From the NCBI GenBank assembly GCA_028386065.3, contig JAKUCV010001129.1:36843-100842 (forward strand): 64,000 nucleotides of DNA. The letters are read 5' to 3'. The notes beneath the pieces were generated by a model. The model worked only from the letters and a program-made list of their open reading frames with translations. It was not told where the DNA came from and searched no databases. A program made the translations under genes and the position numbers. This document shows positions 24,735 through 36,442 of the stretch, in pieces. The DNA comes from Turnera subulata. Lineage: Eukaryota > Streptophyta > Magnoliopsida > Malpighiales > Passifloraceae. Each line of letters begins with the position of its first letter. Position 1 is the stretch's first letter.

Positions 24735-25382
24735 TTTTTGTGGGGGATTTTTTTGGTAGGGTTAGGGGTGGAGAGGGAGAAGCATTTGGTGTGGAGGAGA
24801 GTGGGGAAATGGGAGGGGGGGAAATGGGGAAGTCCAGGCGGGGGAAGTCTCTGGAGGGAGGGAAGAGAGGTTTTTTTATTCCTTTTATACATCGACCGTT
24901 CGGCGCCAAGGTTCTGTTTGGCAGGCGGAGGAAATGAGGAAAACATGTGGATAGAACTAGAAACTGAATGGTTTTGAGAAAAAAAAAAAAACTCTTTTTG
25001 CTTTTCTTTCACAACGTCGTCGTATTGTTTTCATTAATTGCAAATTAGGTTGAAAAAGTCAATTGGCAGTTTGGAAAACATTAAAAGAAAATTAATATTT
25101 AAAATTGAACTCCTGCTAGCCTATCAAATTTTTGTCCAATATTGATTGAACTTTTAAATCATAGTACCAAAACTTTATATTATTTTAATGTAATCATTTC
25201 GATGCGTTAAAATAGTATACTTTAAAATAGTATACTTTATCGTCTCGTGAGATTTGAGATTATTATATCAAATGAAACTATGCTTTGTTCATTTCTCTTA
25301 GGGCACTAATGGTATCATCATCCCTCGATCTAGGCTCCGATCAATATGGATTACAGTTACACGGGGTACTTGTTAATCCTAA
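24735..25382. other. LIG6 promoter and upstream spacer
   Basis: A G-rich stretch upstream of the LIG6 ATG contains TTGGCGCC near 24902 on the reverse strand, close to but not matching the E2F consensus. AT-rich spacer follows, including a doubled TTTAAAATAGTATAC-like word near 25210. No gene is seen. Confidence 0.4.
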
Positions 25383-25984
25383 GGCTGCGTTTGGACCTCG
25401 GGTATAGGACAGGCGCGATGGGCTTAAATTCCAGAGGCCCGATGTTTGGATGGCGGGGCGGGATTATATGATGGACTCGAGTCCAACGCGCGTTGGACTA
25501 AAACGAAAAATCTTGTCCACTCTCACACCCTGGAACAGAACTACTGTCCTTGGACAGCACTGTTTCACTTCCGAGACTATCCCTGGTTTTTTTTTCTTTA
25601 ATCCCATCTTACCCTCGCCCTCAAAACCCTACTCCATCCCCTTCTTAATCCATTTTTCTCATCTTTCTCTTCTCCACGCCGCTCCACAGTTCTCTCTCTC
25701 TCGAGCGGGCGGCTGTCAAGGTGACAACCACCTCTCCCTCTCCTCGCCTCCCATTCCCCCTCTGTCCTTCCTCCCATTCTTCTCCTTCTCACCATCTCCT
25801 CCGTCCTTCCTCTCCATCTCCTTCTCACCATCTCTTCTCCCTCTGTCTCTCTTCGTTATGTCGCCTCCGCCTCTCGCCTTCCTTTTTTTGTGTTGGTGTT
25901 TCTCTGCAGACCTTGTTGAAGTAGTCCGAGAGAGATGCAGGCGACGATCTCCTCTTTCCCCGTCCTCGTCAAAATCCCCAATTC

Positions 25985-26412
25985 CAATCTGAACTCTAAC
26001 CCCAATTAGCCCGATCCCCAATTTCTGTATGAACCCTAACCCTATTTAGCCCGATCCCCAATTTCTGTATGAACCCTAACCCCAATTAGGCCGATCCCCA
26101 ATTTCTGTATGAACCCTAACCCCCAATTAGCCCGATCCCCAATTTTTGAATGAAACCTAACCCTAATTTAGGTAAATCCCCAATTTTTTATGGAAAACCC
26201 AACACTAATTTCAGACGATCCCCGATTCAATTAGGAACCCTAACCCTAATTTAGCATAAATCCCCAATTCGAGTAGGAACCCTAACCCTAATTTTGCATA
26301 AATCCCCAATTCGATTAGGAACCCTAACTAATTTCGCATAAATCCCCAATTCGATTAGGAACCCTAACCTTAATTTCGCATAAATCCCCAATTCGATTAG
26401 GAACCCTAACCC
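25985..26412 (+). repeat. Tandem repeat of about 40 bp containing telobox words
   Basis: About eleven degenerate units each contain AACCCTAA-like words followed by AATCCCCAATT. The array lies between a CT-rich leader and the transposase gene of the Harbinger element. AAACCCTAA-type teloboxes are known promoter motifs of plant growth and ribosomal genes, so a regulatory role is possible. Units near the 5' end read GATCCCCAATTTCTGTATG and later ones GATTAGGAACCCTAAC, so two subfamilies are present. Confidence 0.75.
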
Positions 26413-26750
26413 TGATTTCCGCCTATTTTTAAGTTACTGCCCATTTCTTGCATTTGTAATTTGTTGTTTTAATTTATGTTTGTTGTGTTTGACAGAGCGT
26501 TGAGTGTGGTCTATGCTCGGTTTCACCTCGACTTGCGGAATTTTGTTTGCGTTGCTAAGGGTAAGTATTATGGAAGAAATTATATTCCTTGTGGTGTGTG
26601 TTTTTCCAATGAATTATTTGTTGTTGGAGCGTTTCCTGCCCTCGAATTGTTTTCTGGTCATTCAATTGTTTGTTCTGTGGTTGTTTTGATATTAGTGATG
26701 CCTAATTCTTTTACTCATTCAATGTTTGCTTGTGACTTACTAGACTGAAA

Positions 26751-28182
26751 ATGGATCGTGATCGACGTGCCAAACTCGCTGCTATTGTTTGTGTGCTTTC
26801 GAGGATGCATCTCCAATTTTTAATAAACTGTGCTTGTTTCGTTATTGTTTATTTGCATTCATCGTCCAATAGAGGTGGTAGGCGGGTGGCGCGGATTGAT
26901 AGAACCTTTTCTGCATATGAGACTAGGAGAGAGGAAATAGAGAGATGTGTCGGGGGTCAAATGATTATACTATCTGGAGTACCAGAATGGATATGAATGC
27001 TTTTGTAGGATTGTGTGAGTTGCTTAGGACTAAAGGGGGGTTGATTGTAAGAGGGGAAGTAGGAATTGAGAAGCAGGTTGTGATTTTTACCCACATACTT
27101 GCACGCCATGAGAAAAAATAGAACCCTTCAGGTTAGATCTATGAGGTATTGGTGAAACTATAAGCAGACACTTCCATGCAGTGTTAAAATCTGTAATTCG
27201 AGTCCAGTCTGATTTATTTGCTAAACCTGAACCTGTCCTTGCTGGATGCACCGATAATAGATGGAGGTGGTTTAAGGTAATCTTTTTAGTGTTTTCATAT
27301 TTTTTTTCGTGCCAAGTAATAGGTTGGTGTTAATAAAATTAATAAAATATCTTCTGTATTCTGCAAATTATTTTAGGGTTGTTTAGGTGCATTAGATGGA
27401 ATGTACATAGATGTCACAGTGCCAGACGAGGATAAACCAAGATATAGAAGTCGAAAGGGTCATATCTCAACCAATGTCCTAGGTGTATGTAACCGTGACA
27501 TGAATTTTGTCTATGTTTTCCCTGGTTGGGAAGGATCAGCTACTGATGCAAGAATCCTACGAGATGCTGTGACAAGAAGGAATGGTTTGCAGGTTCCTGT
27601 GGGTAGGTTAAAAGCATTAATACAACCACTCTAAACATATTTTTGTTCCTTTATCACAATTAATACTAATTTTTAATTAATAAAAATATATATTTTCCTA
27701 TTTTAGGTAATTACTATTTGGTTGATGCTGGCAATACTAATGGCCAGGGTTTTCTTGCTCCTTATAGAGGTGTGCGTTACCATCTTAAAGAATGGGCAAC
27801 TAGTGGTCCAAGAATGCTGAGAAATCATGAAGAATTTTTTAATATGAAGCATGCACAAGCTCGGAATGTTATTGAACGTAGTTTTAGGCTCTTAAAAAAA
27901 AGATGGGCTATCCTTAAGAGCCCATCATTTTATCCAGTTAAGATTCAGGGTAGAATTGTCATGGCTTGTTGCTTGTTACACAATTACATTAGGACTGTTA
28001 TACCCTTTGACCCTGCAGAGAGCACCCATCTAACAGAGGATGATCTTCCTGATGGAGATGATACTGACAATCCTCCTGAAATGGTTGGCAGTGTCCAAAC
28101 AAGTGACCAATGGACATGATGGAGAGATGACCTTGCTCAGGAAATGTATAATGAGTGGAGGGGTACACATGACATTAATTAG
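26751..28182 (+). pseudogene. PIF/Harbinger DDE_Tnp_4 transposase, frameshifted
   Basis: Exons are approximately 26751-27276, 27377-27602 and 27707-28182. The start MDRDRRAKLAAI is typical of plant Harbinger transposases. The catalytic region shows D in LGALDGMYIDV, D in LVDAGNTNGQGFL and E in RNVIERSFRLLKKRW. The first exon is broken: the frame shifts near 26958, again at an A-run ending at 27119-27121, and again near 27150. An in-frame TGA at 28117 precedes the conserved WRDDLAQEM end. The family cuts DNA at the terminal repeats with help from the Myb-like partner. As it stands this copy cannot make a full protein, although exon 2 and most of exon 3 are well preserved. Confidence 0.88.
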
Positions 28183-28524
28183 TATGCATTTGCAGTACTT
28201 ACGGCTGATTTCATTTTCTGTTGTTGATTGAATGATTGCTCTCTTTATCTTAATAAGTTCCTGCTGTATTTGAATATTATGGAGGTGGTGAAAACTATTT
28301 GATTTTATTGTGGTATTTGTAATAACTGAATAACTTATGGTACTTGTAATCTGAATGGAATTTTTCTGTAGTGTTTTCCTGTTCTGTGTGTTGTTCTTTT
28401 TTATGGTGTTTTTTTCTTAGCTGTTGGTTGGCTTGCTGACAGTGGTAATGCGACCATGTATTTGTGTATGTTGTATGCTGTAAATGCAAGTTGTTATGAG
28501 AGTATGTTATAATAGGTTGTAGGA

Positions 28525-29525
28525 ATGGGGGAAAGGCGTTCATGGACTGATGCCGAGACCAATGCACTTGTTGATGTGTTGGAAGAGTTGGTAGTTGCTG
28601 GCCATAGGGTTGATGCTGGTCAGTTTAGGCCTGGTTCAATCAATATGATTGTTGCTAAGATGGCATCAGTATTTCCTGATGGTGGCATCTCAGCTAACCA
28701 TGTTAGAAACAAAATGAAGAGGCTGAAATTGAAGTTCAATGTGGCTGCTGATGTGGCTAACACCTCTGGATTTGGCTGGAATAGCGAGAAGCAATGTGTT
28801 GAAGTGGACAGCCCTGACATTTTGGCAGAATATGTGAAGGTATGTATTCCTTTTGCTTTTATTAGTTTATATATGTTTTAATAAAATATTTCAATGCATG
28901 CAGGCATATTAGTTCTTCTGGAATACTTGATGTGGTTGTTTTTAATTTTTTGCAGAAGTTTCCCAATCGAGCATATGTCTGTGGCAGACCATTTCCACTG
29001 TATCCGAAGCTGCAATTCATTTTTGGCCATGACAGGGCCACTGGTGCTGATGCAGAAACTCTTGGAGATGCTCTAGAGAACATGCAAGAGGAAGTTGGAG
29101 ACACAGTCATAGTATCTGCTGCCACAACAACAATAGGCTGTCCATCTGCTCCAGCTACTACTACCACTGCTACACCACCAACCTCCTGTGCTGCAAATGA
29201 GGCCTCTATGGCATCTGGTTCTATTGGGAGTAAGAAAAGGAAGGCGGGCACAAGCTTTGATGCTCTCTGGGCCCTCACTAATGCTATAATCAGTGGCATT
29301 GAGAACCAGGGACAACACATGGAGACCTTGGCTAATGCAATCAGAGACAAGGATGCTACTCGTAATCTGGGTGAGGAGCTGAAGAACCTTGGTCTAACTG
29401 CTGTCCAAGTTGTGAAGGTGGTTAAGAAGATGAGTGAGCACCAGGAATATGCCAGCTACTTTTGGGATCTGGATGTGGATCAGAAGAGGGAGTTTGTGGA
29501 CAGCTTCTTAGGAGCTGATAAGTGA
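28525..29525 (+). CDS. Harbinger-associated Myb/SANT-like DNA-binding protein
   Basis: Two exons, 28525-28839 and 28956-29525, splice in phase to 294 residues. The N-terminus (RRSWTDAETNALVDVLEELV) is the Myb/SANT-like domain of the second Harbinger gene. A GHDRATG motif follows in exon 2, then a low-complexity Ala/Thr/Pro stretch, a basic KKRKAG signal and a helical C-terminus ending in FVDSFLGADK. In characterised PIF/Harbinger elements this partner binds terminal DNA and brings the transposase to the nucleus. The frame is fully open, unlike that of its neighbour. Confidence 0.85.
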
Positions 29526-29959
29526 TGGCTCCATATTAGCATCTAACTATAGCAGTTGTAGGTGTTAGTCATTTTGCTATGCGATTTTGGATGTTGGTAT
29601 AGGCTGCAGCCTTTTTATATGCTTACTACTAACTAGGTTTAAGTCATAGCATTATGCATTTTGGACGTTGGTATAGGCTGGTGCCTATTATTATACTAGA
29701 ATCTAGTGGGTATAGTCATTACAGTAGTATGTATTTTGCAGGTTGGAATAGGAAGCTAGCCATTATTATGATGTAGGATGTGATAATGCTATGTGGTACA
29801 GGCTAACTGATGATGTATTGTATGATGTTGTGGATTTGTATTTAGTATGTGTGCTGTTTGCATTTTTTTTTCACTTCAGGTGGTAATGGCATGGTATTGG
29901 ACATGCATGTCATGCTTCTAACATCATATTGATATTATAACAGGGCCTGAACGTTTGCA

Positions 29960-30358
29960 ATGGCAAAGTACAAGTTCTATGTTGTGTTTAATGGTCGAAA
30001 AAATGGGATTTATGAGGATTGGGAAGAAGTGAAATTGGCCACCAATGGGTATCCGAATGCGAGCTTCAAAGATTACAAAACTCGTGATGAAGTAATTTCA
30101 GCATATGTAATGAGTGAGCAAAGGTGGGTTAGGGAGAACTATAACCTATTCCAATCTGAAATTGTGCCTCAAACTTCAACAAGTGTCAGGCCTATCCAAG
30201 TGCCTTTGTCAATGGGAATGGCAACTCCCAATCCATACAATGTGCCAATGTTCATGCCGACTCCCAGCTCGTCTGAGATGAAGCAACACTTTGTACCTCC
30301 CCTCATTACTTTTGTGATGGGTTTTTTTTGTAGCCTTACTGGCAATTGCAATAATTAA
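29960..30358 (+). CDS. Third Harbinger ORF: RNase H1-type hybrid-binding domain with hydrophobic tail
   Basis: An intact 132-codon ORF lies 434 bases downstream of the Myb-like gene and inside the terminal repeats. Residues 4-50 (KFYVVFNGRKNGIYEDWEEV, then ASFKDYKTRDE) match the caulimovirus viroplasmin/RNase H1 N-terminal fold, which binds RNA:DNA hybrids or dsRNA. No RNase H catalytic domain follows. The middle is Pro/Met/Ser-rich, and residues 111-127 (FVPPLITFVMGFFCSLT) are hydrophobic, suggesting a tail anchor. It could be a captured host fragment or a genuine element-encoded accessory protein. Function is unknown. Confidence 0.72.
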   Translation: MAKYKFYVVFNGRKNGIYEDWEEVKLATNGYPNASFKDYKTRDEVISAYVMSEQRWVRENYNLFQSEIVPQTSTSVRPIQVPLSMGMATPNPYNVPMFMPTPSSSEMKQHFVPPLITFVMGFFCSLTGNCNN

Positions 30359-32093
30359 GGCAATGTAATTGCTTGGTTTGTATCAAATGAAAAGAATTAT
30401 GGGACGGAACCAAGTTAAATTGATTATGCTATGTTTAAGACAATGTAGTTTTAAATGTAATATTAATTTGCATATCATCCCAATATAGTGACTAGATATA
30501 TTTCCTAATACTTACTTTTCATTAAAATTGTTACCCATATAAAAAAAATCTACATTAATGGTACTAGTAATTATGGATAGTATTACACATGCAATTTACA
30601 AATTGCATTAACAGAGTCAACAAGTAAATCTCCTTCAATAGTATTAAATAGATATTTTAATATCAAAAAGATTAAGAAGTAAATAAAAAATAGTATCTCT
30701 AAATAGTATACCGTTATTAAGCCTCAAAATTATATGTATTATATACTTAACCATTTCTAACAGCATGAAGGGCAATATGGACATTACTGCACTTAGTCCA
30801 GTCCAGAGCACAGCTAACCAAACATAATTCAGTACAACAATCCCATTTGTTGTACGCGAGTCCAAACGCTGGAGTGGACAGTACAATTGTCCAGTCCAGT
30901 CCATTCCTGTCCTGCCCAGGGGTCCAAACGCTGCCTAAGCATCGTAGATCGAGAATCAACTTCGGACTCAACAGTCACTACCCATATTCTGCATGGAAAG
31001 CTATAGGGTTAAGCACCTTTTTGGGTCCTCGGGTTTCGCGTTTGTCCTATTCCTGTACCCGTGAGTTTTGCTGTCCCTTTTAGGTACTCCGGGTTTCAGT
31101 TTGTGGCTCTTTCCTATACCTCGGGCAGCCCGGCCGATGACGTGGCCAGTTGCCCGGGCAGACCTGACACGTGGCACTCTCCTATTGGTCCAAGTCGGAT
31201 GAAAAAGTGGGGCCCACCGTTTCCATCAGATTTTTTTCCCGAAAATTCATTTTCCTAATTTTTAAAGTCCTTACCGACTGGTTGGACCGATTTTTCACCG
31301 GTTCGACTCGCCATACCAGCTCGGTTTGAATTAAAAGGAAAGGGGTGGAGCCATTTCCCCAATTCAAATTCCCCCAATGCAATTCCCCCGATTTGAATAC
31401 CCCTAATTCCCTCTTCTCCCCTCAATTCATTTCCACGCCATTTCCCCAATCTAATGTCGCCTCCCTAATCCGTTCTCCCAAGCCATAAAGCGATTTCCCC
31501 AACCTAATGTTGCACCCCCAAAACGATTTCCCCCTCTTCGCAACCCTAAATCCTCTTCCCCATACAATGAAGAGCTAAAGTCCGACGAGCCCTCGATTTC
31601 CAAAAGTCAATTTCCGAAGCTGCATGTGTGGAACCCAAAGCGAACCCAAAGCGAAAGAAGGAAGGAAGATAAGGCGGAAGAAGGTTGAAGAAAGGTTGGC
31701 TGTGGCTGCGACAAAGTTGTCGGGGGAGGCAAAAGCGAAAGAAGGTATGTTGTTTTTTTAAGTGTGCCATGCATGTGGAAAGTTGTGGTCAGAGTCGATT
31801 CTGGTCAAGCTCAAATATTCTTTATGCAAATGTGGTCAGATTTTATTTCTTTAAGAAATGCATTTTCCTAAAACAACCCTTGCCCCTGTCGTGTACCTTG
31901 CCTCTGTATTCTACAGTCACATACGGTACCGTATAATGGCAGTATGTAGTATCACATGTAGGCATTGTATATGTTCTATTTATTTCAATTCGAATTAGCC
32001 ATTGTAATGTTTACTTCTTTCGCTTAGGGTTTCCTCAACGAACAGGTTGTAATGTTTAGTGCTATTTGTGTAGTTTCTGTGTAGGTGCAAATG

Positions 32094-35000
32094 GGTCACC
32101 GTGAGGTGTTGTTAAAATTTCATATCGGGGGGGCATTTAACAGGACAGATAATTCCACAGAATATGTTGGGGGTCATGTATTTGAAGAGTATACTGTGGC
32201 TGATGAGTTGGATCTGATGGTGTTGCTTAATGGTTGTAAAATGAATGGGCATATTTGGTATTGTGTTCCCGGGATGTGCTTACATACTGCTATGAAGGTG
32301 GTTAGAATGGGAGATGACAGTATTATTGTGACGGAATCCCACATCGGAAAGGAAGGGGAAGGTCTTGGGCCATATATACAGGGGTGCTGCACACCCCACT
32401 AGGTTGACCTTTTGGGGAGAGGGTAATGACCCCGTGACAAGTGGTAGCGGAGCCGACCCGACCCAACTCTGATGTCACGCCAAGCGCTCCGTGGGGACGG
32501 AGTAGGCAGGGTGCCCGGTCGACGATGGGGGCGTCGTCGGATTCGGTGGGGGAGAATGTGACGGAATCCCACATCGGAAAGGAAGGGGAAGGTCTTGGGC
32601 CATATATACAGGGGTGCTGCACACTCCACTAGGTTGACCTTTTGGGTGGAGATACTGTGCATCTATTGCTTCGTGAAACTCCTGTTGAGGCATGTCAGAG
32701 GTTGGGGTATAATGAGAAAGGCCAACGTGTTGGAGCAGCCAATAAAGAGCCAATTTATGAAGCCAATGTAGATGGGGAGAATGAAGACAGTGATGAAGAT
32801 GGAGAATCAGTTAGTGAAGACAGTGATGCAGTAGTTGTCACTTTTGTTTCAAGTGAAGAAAGTGATGGCGATGATGAAGGTAGTGACTGTCATGAAGATG
32901 ATGAAGATGAAGTTACCGGGAATGAGGATGGTGAGGATGAAGGCGCAGAGGATGGCGATGCTGAGAATTAAGTTACTAGAGATATGCTTACTGGAAAGCA
33001 AGATGCAAGGAATGAAGTTGCTGATAATGAAGTTGCCGACAATGAAGTACCTGGAGATATGCTTACTGTAAATGAAGATGCAAGGAATGGAAATGGAAAT
33101 GCAGATAATGATGAGTACCACATGCCGCGAGATGAAGGTTGGGTGCACACAAAATACCTAAGTGATGATGAGGAACTACTTTCTTTTATTGAAAACAAAA
33201 GAAAAGTGGAGGCACAGTATAGGGAAAATCACAAGGGAAAAGGAAAATTGGTTGCAGATAATGTGAAAAATGTTGGTGGTCCCTCTTGTGAAGAATCTGT
33301 TGAGGGTAGTTTGGGAAATATTCCTATTGATGGCAGTGGGGTAAATATGGTAGAAGATGTGGGTATGAATGGAGAAGTGAGGAATGAGGGTCAGGGTATT
33401 AATGACCGACATGAGGTGCAGGAGGGTGAGGGTATTAATGTACCGCAAGAGGTACATGAGGGTGAGGGTGAGGGTATTAATGTACCTCTTGAAGACAACC
33501 TATACTATGACTCAGATGAGCAAGGCAGCTACAAAAATGTGGAAGAAGAAGACGATGCCGAGGGTGTGGATGCAGCAGAGAGAACTAAATCAAAGACAGT
33601 GAAGTATGATAACAAGGCTCAGAAGCCATATTTCCAGAAAGGTATGGTGTTTGTTAACAAGGTGGAAATTAAAGATGCTGTGAGAAAACATTCAGTGGTT
33701 GAGAGGAAAGACATCAAGGTGGATAAGGTATGTGTTTCAATGATAGGCTATCTGTTTTCCTGCATTTCCTTTCCATGTATCTATCTTTGATTATTGTATA
33801 TGTTTTCAAGGATTCCAAGTTCAAGTACACAGCTAGTTGCAAAAAACCCAACTGCATATGGCGTTTTGGGACTGATGGAAGATGGACTGTGAAGAGTCCT
33901 CCTCCAGTGCATTCTTGTGTTGGATTTTCTTCCAAGAATTCACGAATCACTTACCATTCCTTGGGTGATTACTTCTTCCAAACAAAGGAAAAATTTACCT
34001 TGAAAATGAGTGTGAGGGAGATGCAGGCAGAAGTAAAAGAGAAGTTAAGGTTTGTTGTGTCCCGTAACTAGTGTAACAATGCAAAAAGTGAAGTGCGGAA
34101 ATTTTTCAATGGAGATGTGGCTGCTGAATTCGCTAGTTTGGAGGATTATGCTGAAGCGTTGAGACAATCAAACCCAGGTAGCAGTGTGGATCTTGTGTCA
34201 ACAAACAGTGGATTGTTTGTCTCCATGTATATCTGCTTCGATGCAGTGAAAAAAGGGTTCATTGAGGGATGCAGACGCGTGATTAGAATTGATGGGTGCT
34301 TTTTGAGGGGACCTTTCAAAGGCCAGCTACTGTCAGTAGTTGGATGGGATGCAAATAACCAGATGTATCCCATCGCCTGGGCTGTGGTGAACTATGAGAG
34401 GAAGGAAACTTGGAAAGATTTCTTACTCGCCCTGATGCATGACCTAAACATTGATTATGGAAGAGGGAATGGGTGGACATTCATTAGCGACCAACAGAAG
34501 GTAACTTTAATTCTTTAATTTGAATTTAAGGGTTCCTAATCTGTGCATTGTAGAAACCTTCTTATTCTGCTTGTTTCTTTAATTAGAGGGGCTCGCTGCA
34601 GCAATATACGAATGTATGCCAAATGCACAACATAGGCGTTGTGCAAGGCACATATTTGCCAAATGGAGGAAGACATGGAAGGGGGATGAGTTACACATGC
34701 TGTTCTGGAAAGCGTGCAAGGCAACATATGAGCCGGATTTCAATGAGGAGATTGAGAAGATGGAGCAGTTAGCAGAAGGCGCGAAGAAGGATTTTTTGCA
34801 TGTTAACCCAACAGTCTGGTGTAGGTGCTTCTTCAACACAGAATCCAAGTGTGATACTGTAGACAACAATATGTCTGAGGCCTTCAATGTCTGGATTATA
34901 GAAGCAAGGTACAAGAGCATCATCACCATGTTGGAAATGATTAGGAACCAAGTAATGACTCGACTAGGTCAGAGAAAGAATGGGAAGCAAGGCTTCTTTA

Positions 35001-36161
35001 GGGATGGTGTGGGGAAAAGGATTTGGAACAAAATAGAAGATCACAGTGACATTGCTTCCAAGTTCCATATGGATTTTAATGGGGATGGTGGATATGAAGT
35101 TGTCAGCGGAGGGGAGCAGTATGTTGTGAAGCTTAAGGAATTAACATGCAGTTGCAGGGGATGGGATGTGTCTGGAATTCCATGTCCTCATGCCATATGC
35201 GTGCTTGAACATGAGAAGTTACCTATAAAGGACTATGTAAGCCACTGGTACACCATAGAGATGTTTGAAAAGGCTTACCAATATACGATGCAACCAGTTG
35301 GTGGGAAGAAATTTTGGCCGAAAACTGGGAAGCTTGCATTGAAACCACCAATTGTTCCAAAAATGCCAGGTAGGCCGAAAACTAAAAGAAATGACAAAAG
35401 TTGGGAAGAAGGAGAGGCGAAAGGGAGGGAACAACCCAATCAGGCGTAAAAGGAAGCAAAATTGCACTTTATGCTCAAAGGCAAAACACAATAGTCGGGC
35501 TTGTCCTAAAAACAGCAAGGTAATGTATCTTTCTACCTGAAATTTTTGTATGTTGACCTCAGTATCAGCTTCTGAAATTTGAGTAACTTGGTTACAAAAC
35601 CGAATTGAAGTGCCAAATGATGCTAATCCAGAGCACATGCAGCCACATAATACTACACAAGCCTCAACTGTGGAGAATGTAACATTGCTCTCTAAGCTTA
35701 CACGCATTACAATTTCAATTTATTTCACTTCATCAATGGCTTACTGTTATTCTTGCTGTTGTTGATGTTATCTCGACCAGGGCCAAAGTCCGCAAACCCA
35801 AACTTCAACTGTCGATCAAGTTGGTGCTGGTGATAGAAATGTTGCTGGTGGCAGAGGTCGAGGCGGAGGTGGTGGTAGAGGTCGTGGCAGAGGAAGTGGC
35901 AGAGGAAGTGGCAGAGGTGCTGGTGTAACTTCCAATCTTGAACAACCACCACATGTTGGGAGTGAAGAAACCCAACTCAATCCACAAATTGGACAGCAGT
36001 CAAGGCGCAAACCTCCCACTGTAAATCCCACTCGTCGAACAAGGAGTCAGAGTGAGATTAGTTCCAGTTCAGTTGCCTTTGGCAGATGTACCAAAAGGCC
36101 AAAAGCTACTACAGGAAGCAGCAGCAGTGGGGTAGTGACAAGATCAACAAGGAAGAAGTGA
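32094..36161 (+). pseudogene. MULE transposase (mudrA type), disrupted
   Basis: Starting MGHREVLLKFHIGG, the gene encodes a PB1-like N-terminal domain. It is interrupted by the TRIM at 32327-32646 and continues into a long acidic Asp/Glu-rich linker. After an intron (33728-33810) comes the MuDR DNA-binding block (ASCKKPNCIWRF), then the DDE core (RIDGCFLRGPFKG, FISDQQK, NNMSEAFNVW) across a second intron (34501-34588). A SWIM finger (CSCRGWDVSGIPCPHA) and a CCHC-like knuckle (CTLCSKAKHNSRAC) follow. A last exon from 35781 is Gly/Arg-rich and Ser-rich. Breaks are an in-frame TAA at 32969, an in-frame TAG at 34069 and a frameshift near 35400 between the SWIM and zinc-knuckle regions. Confidence 0.9.
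32327..32646 (+). mobile_element. TRIM-like miniature LTR element inside the MULE transposase
   Basis: A 113-bp repeat beginning TGTGACGGAATCCCACATCG (32327-32439) recurs at 32557-32646, where it lacks its last 23 bp. Over the shared 90 bp I see one difference. The first copy ends in ACA and is followed by a tRNA-Met-like primer site, TGGTAGCGGAGCC. A polypurine tract GGTGGGGGAGAA lies directly before the second copy. Small size and lack of coding space fit a TRIM. The truncated 3' copy means no clean target duplication can be scored. Confidence 0.75.
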
Positions 36162-36442
36162 AGAAGTTAGTGCTGTGAAGAACTCAGTGTTTTGGGGATT
36201 ATGATGAAGCCAGTGACACAATGCTAAATGTATCATTATGAAATTATTATACATTTAGCTCGGATGTTTATGTTTGATTTTTTTCTGTTTATAAACATTG
36301 ATGATCATGTTTAATGTTTTTGACGATGTTTGTGTTCATGATAAATGTTATTGGCGATGTTGATGTTCACTCACTTAAATTATCCTTTTCTTTATATCCA
36401 TGTATCCAATTTGCAATTCTTCTCTTCAACACAGAAGTTACT

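Larger units (their letters stand above)
25383..30935 (+). mobile_element. PIF/Harbinger DNA transposon, 5.55 kb, TAA duplication
   Basis: The ends GGCTGCGTTTGGACC and, inverted, GGCAGCGTTTGGACC are near-perfect terminal repeats. They are flanked by the 3-bp duplication TAA (25380-25382 and 30936-30938), diagnostic for PIF/Harbinger. Inside, all on the forward strand, are a frameshifted DDE_Tnp_4 transposase, an open Myb/SANT-like gene and a third ORF with an RNase H1-type hybrid-binding domain. A telobox-rich tandem array precedes the genes. The right end stops about 58 bases before a MULE target site. The transposase is disrupted, so mobility would need help in trans. Confidence 0.92.

Noticed and set aside
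24421..24977. Forward and alternate-frame ORFs over the start of LIG6
   Set aside because: Low-complexity Gly/Arg or Pro/Leu translations of the Pro-rich LIG6 leader and G-rich promoter.
25985..26412. Interstitial telomere
   Set aside because: Units are about 40 bp with only one telomere-like word each, and the array lies inside a transposon; this is not a TTTAGGG run.
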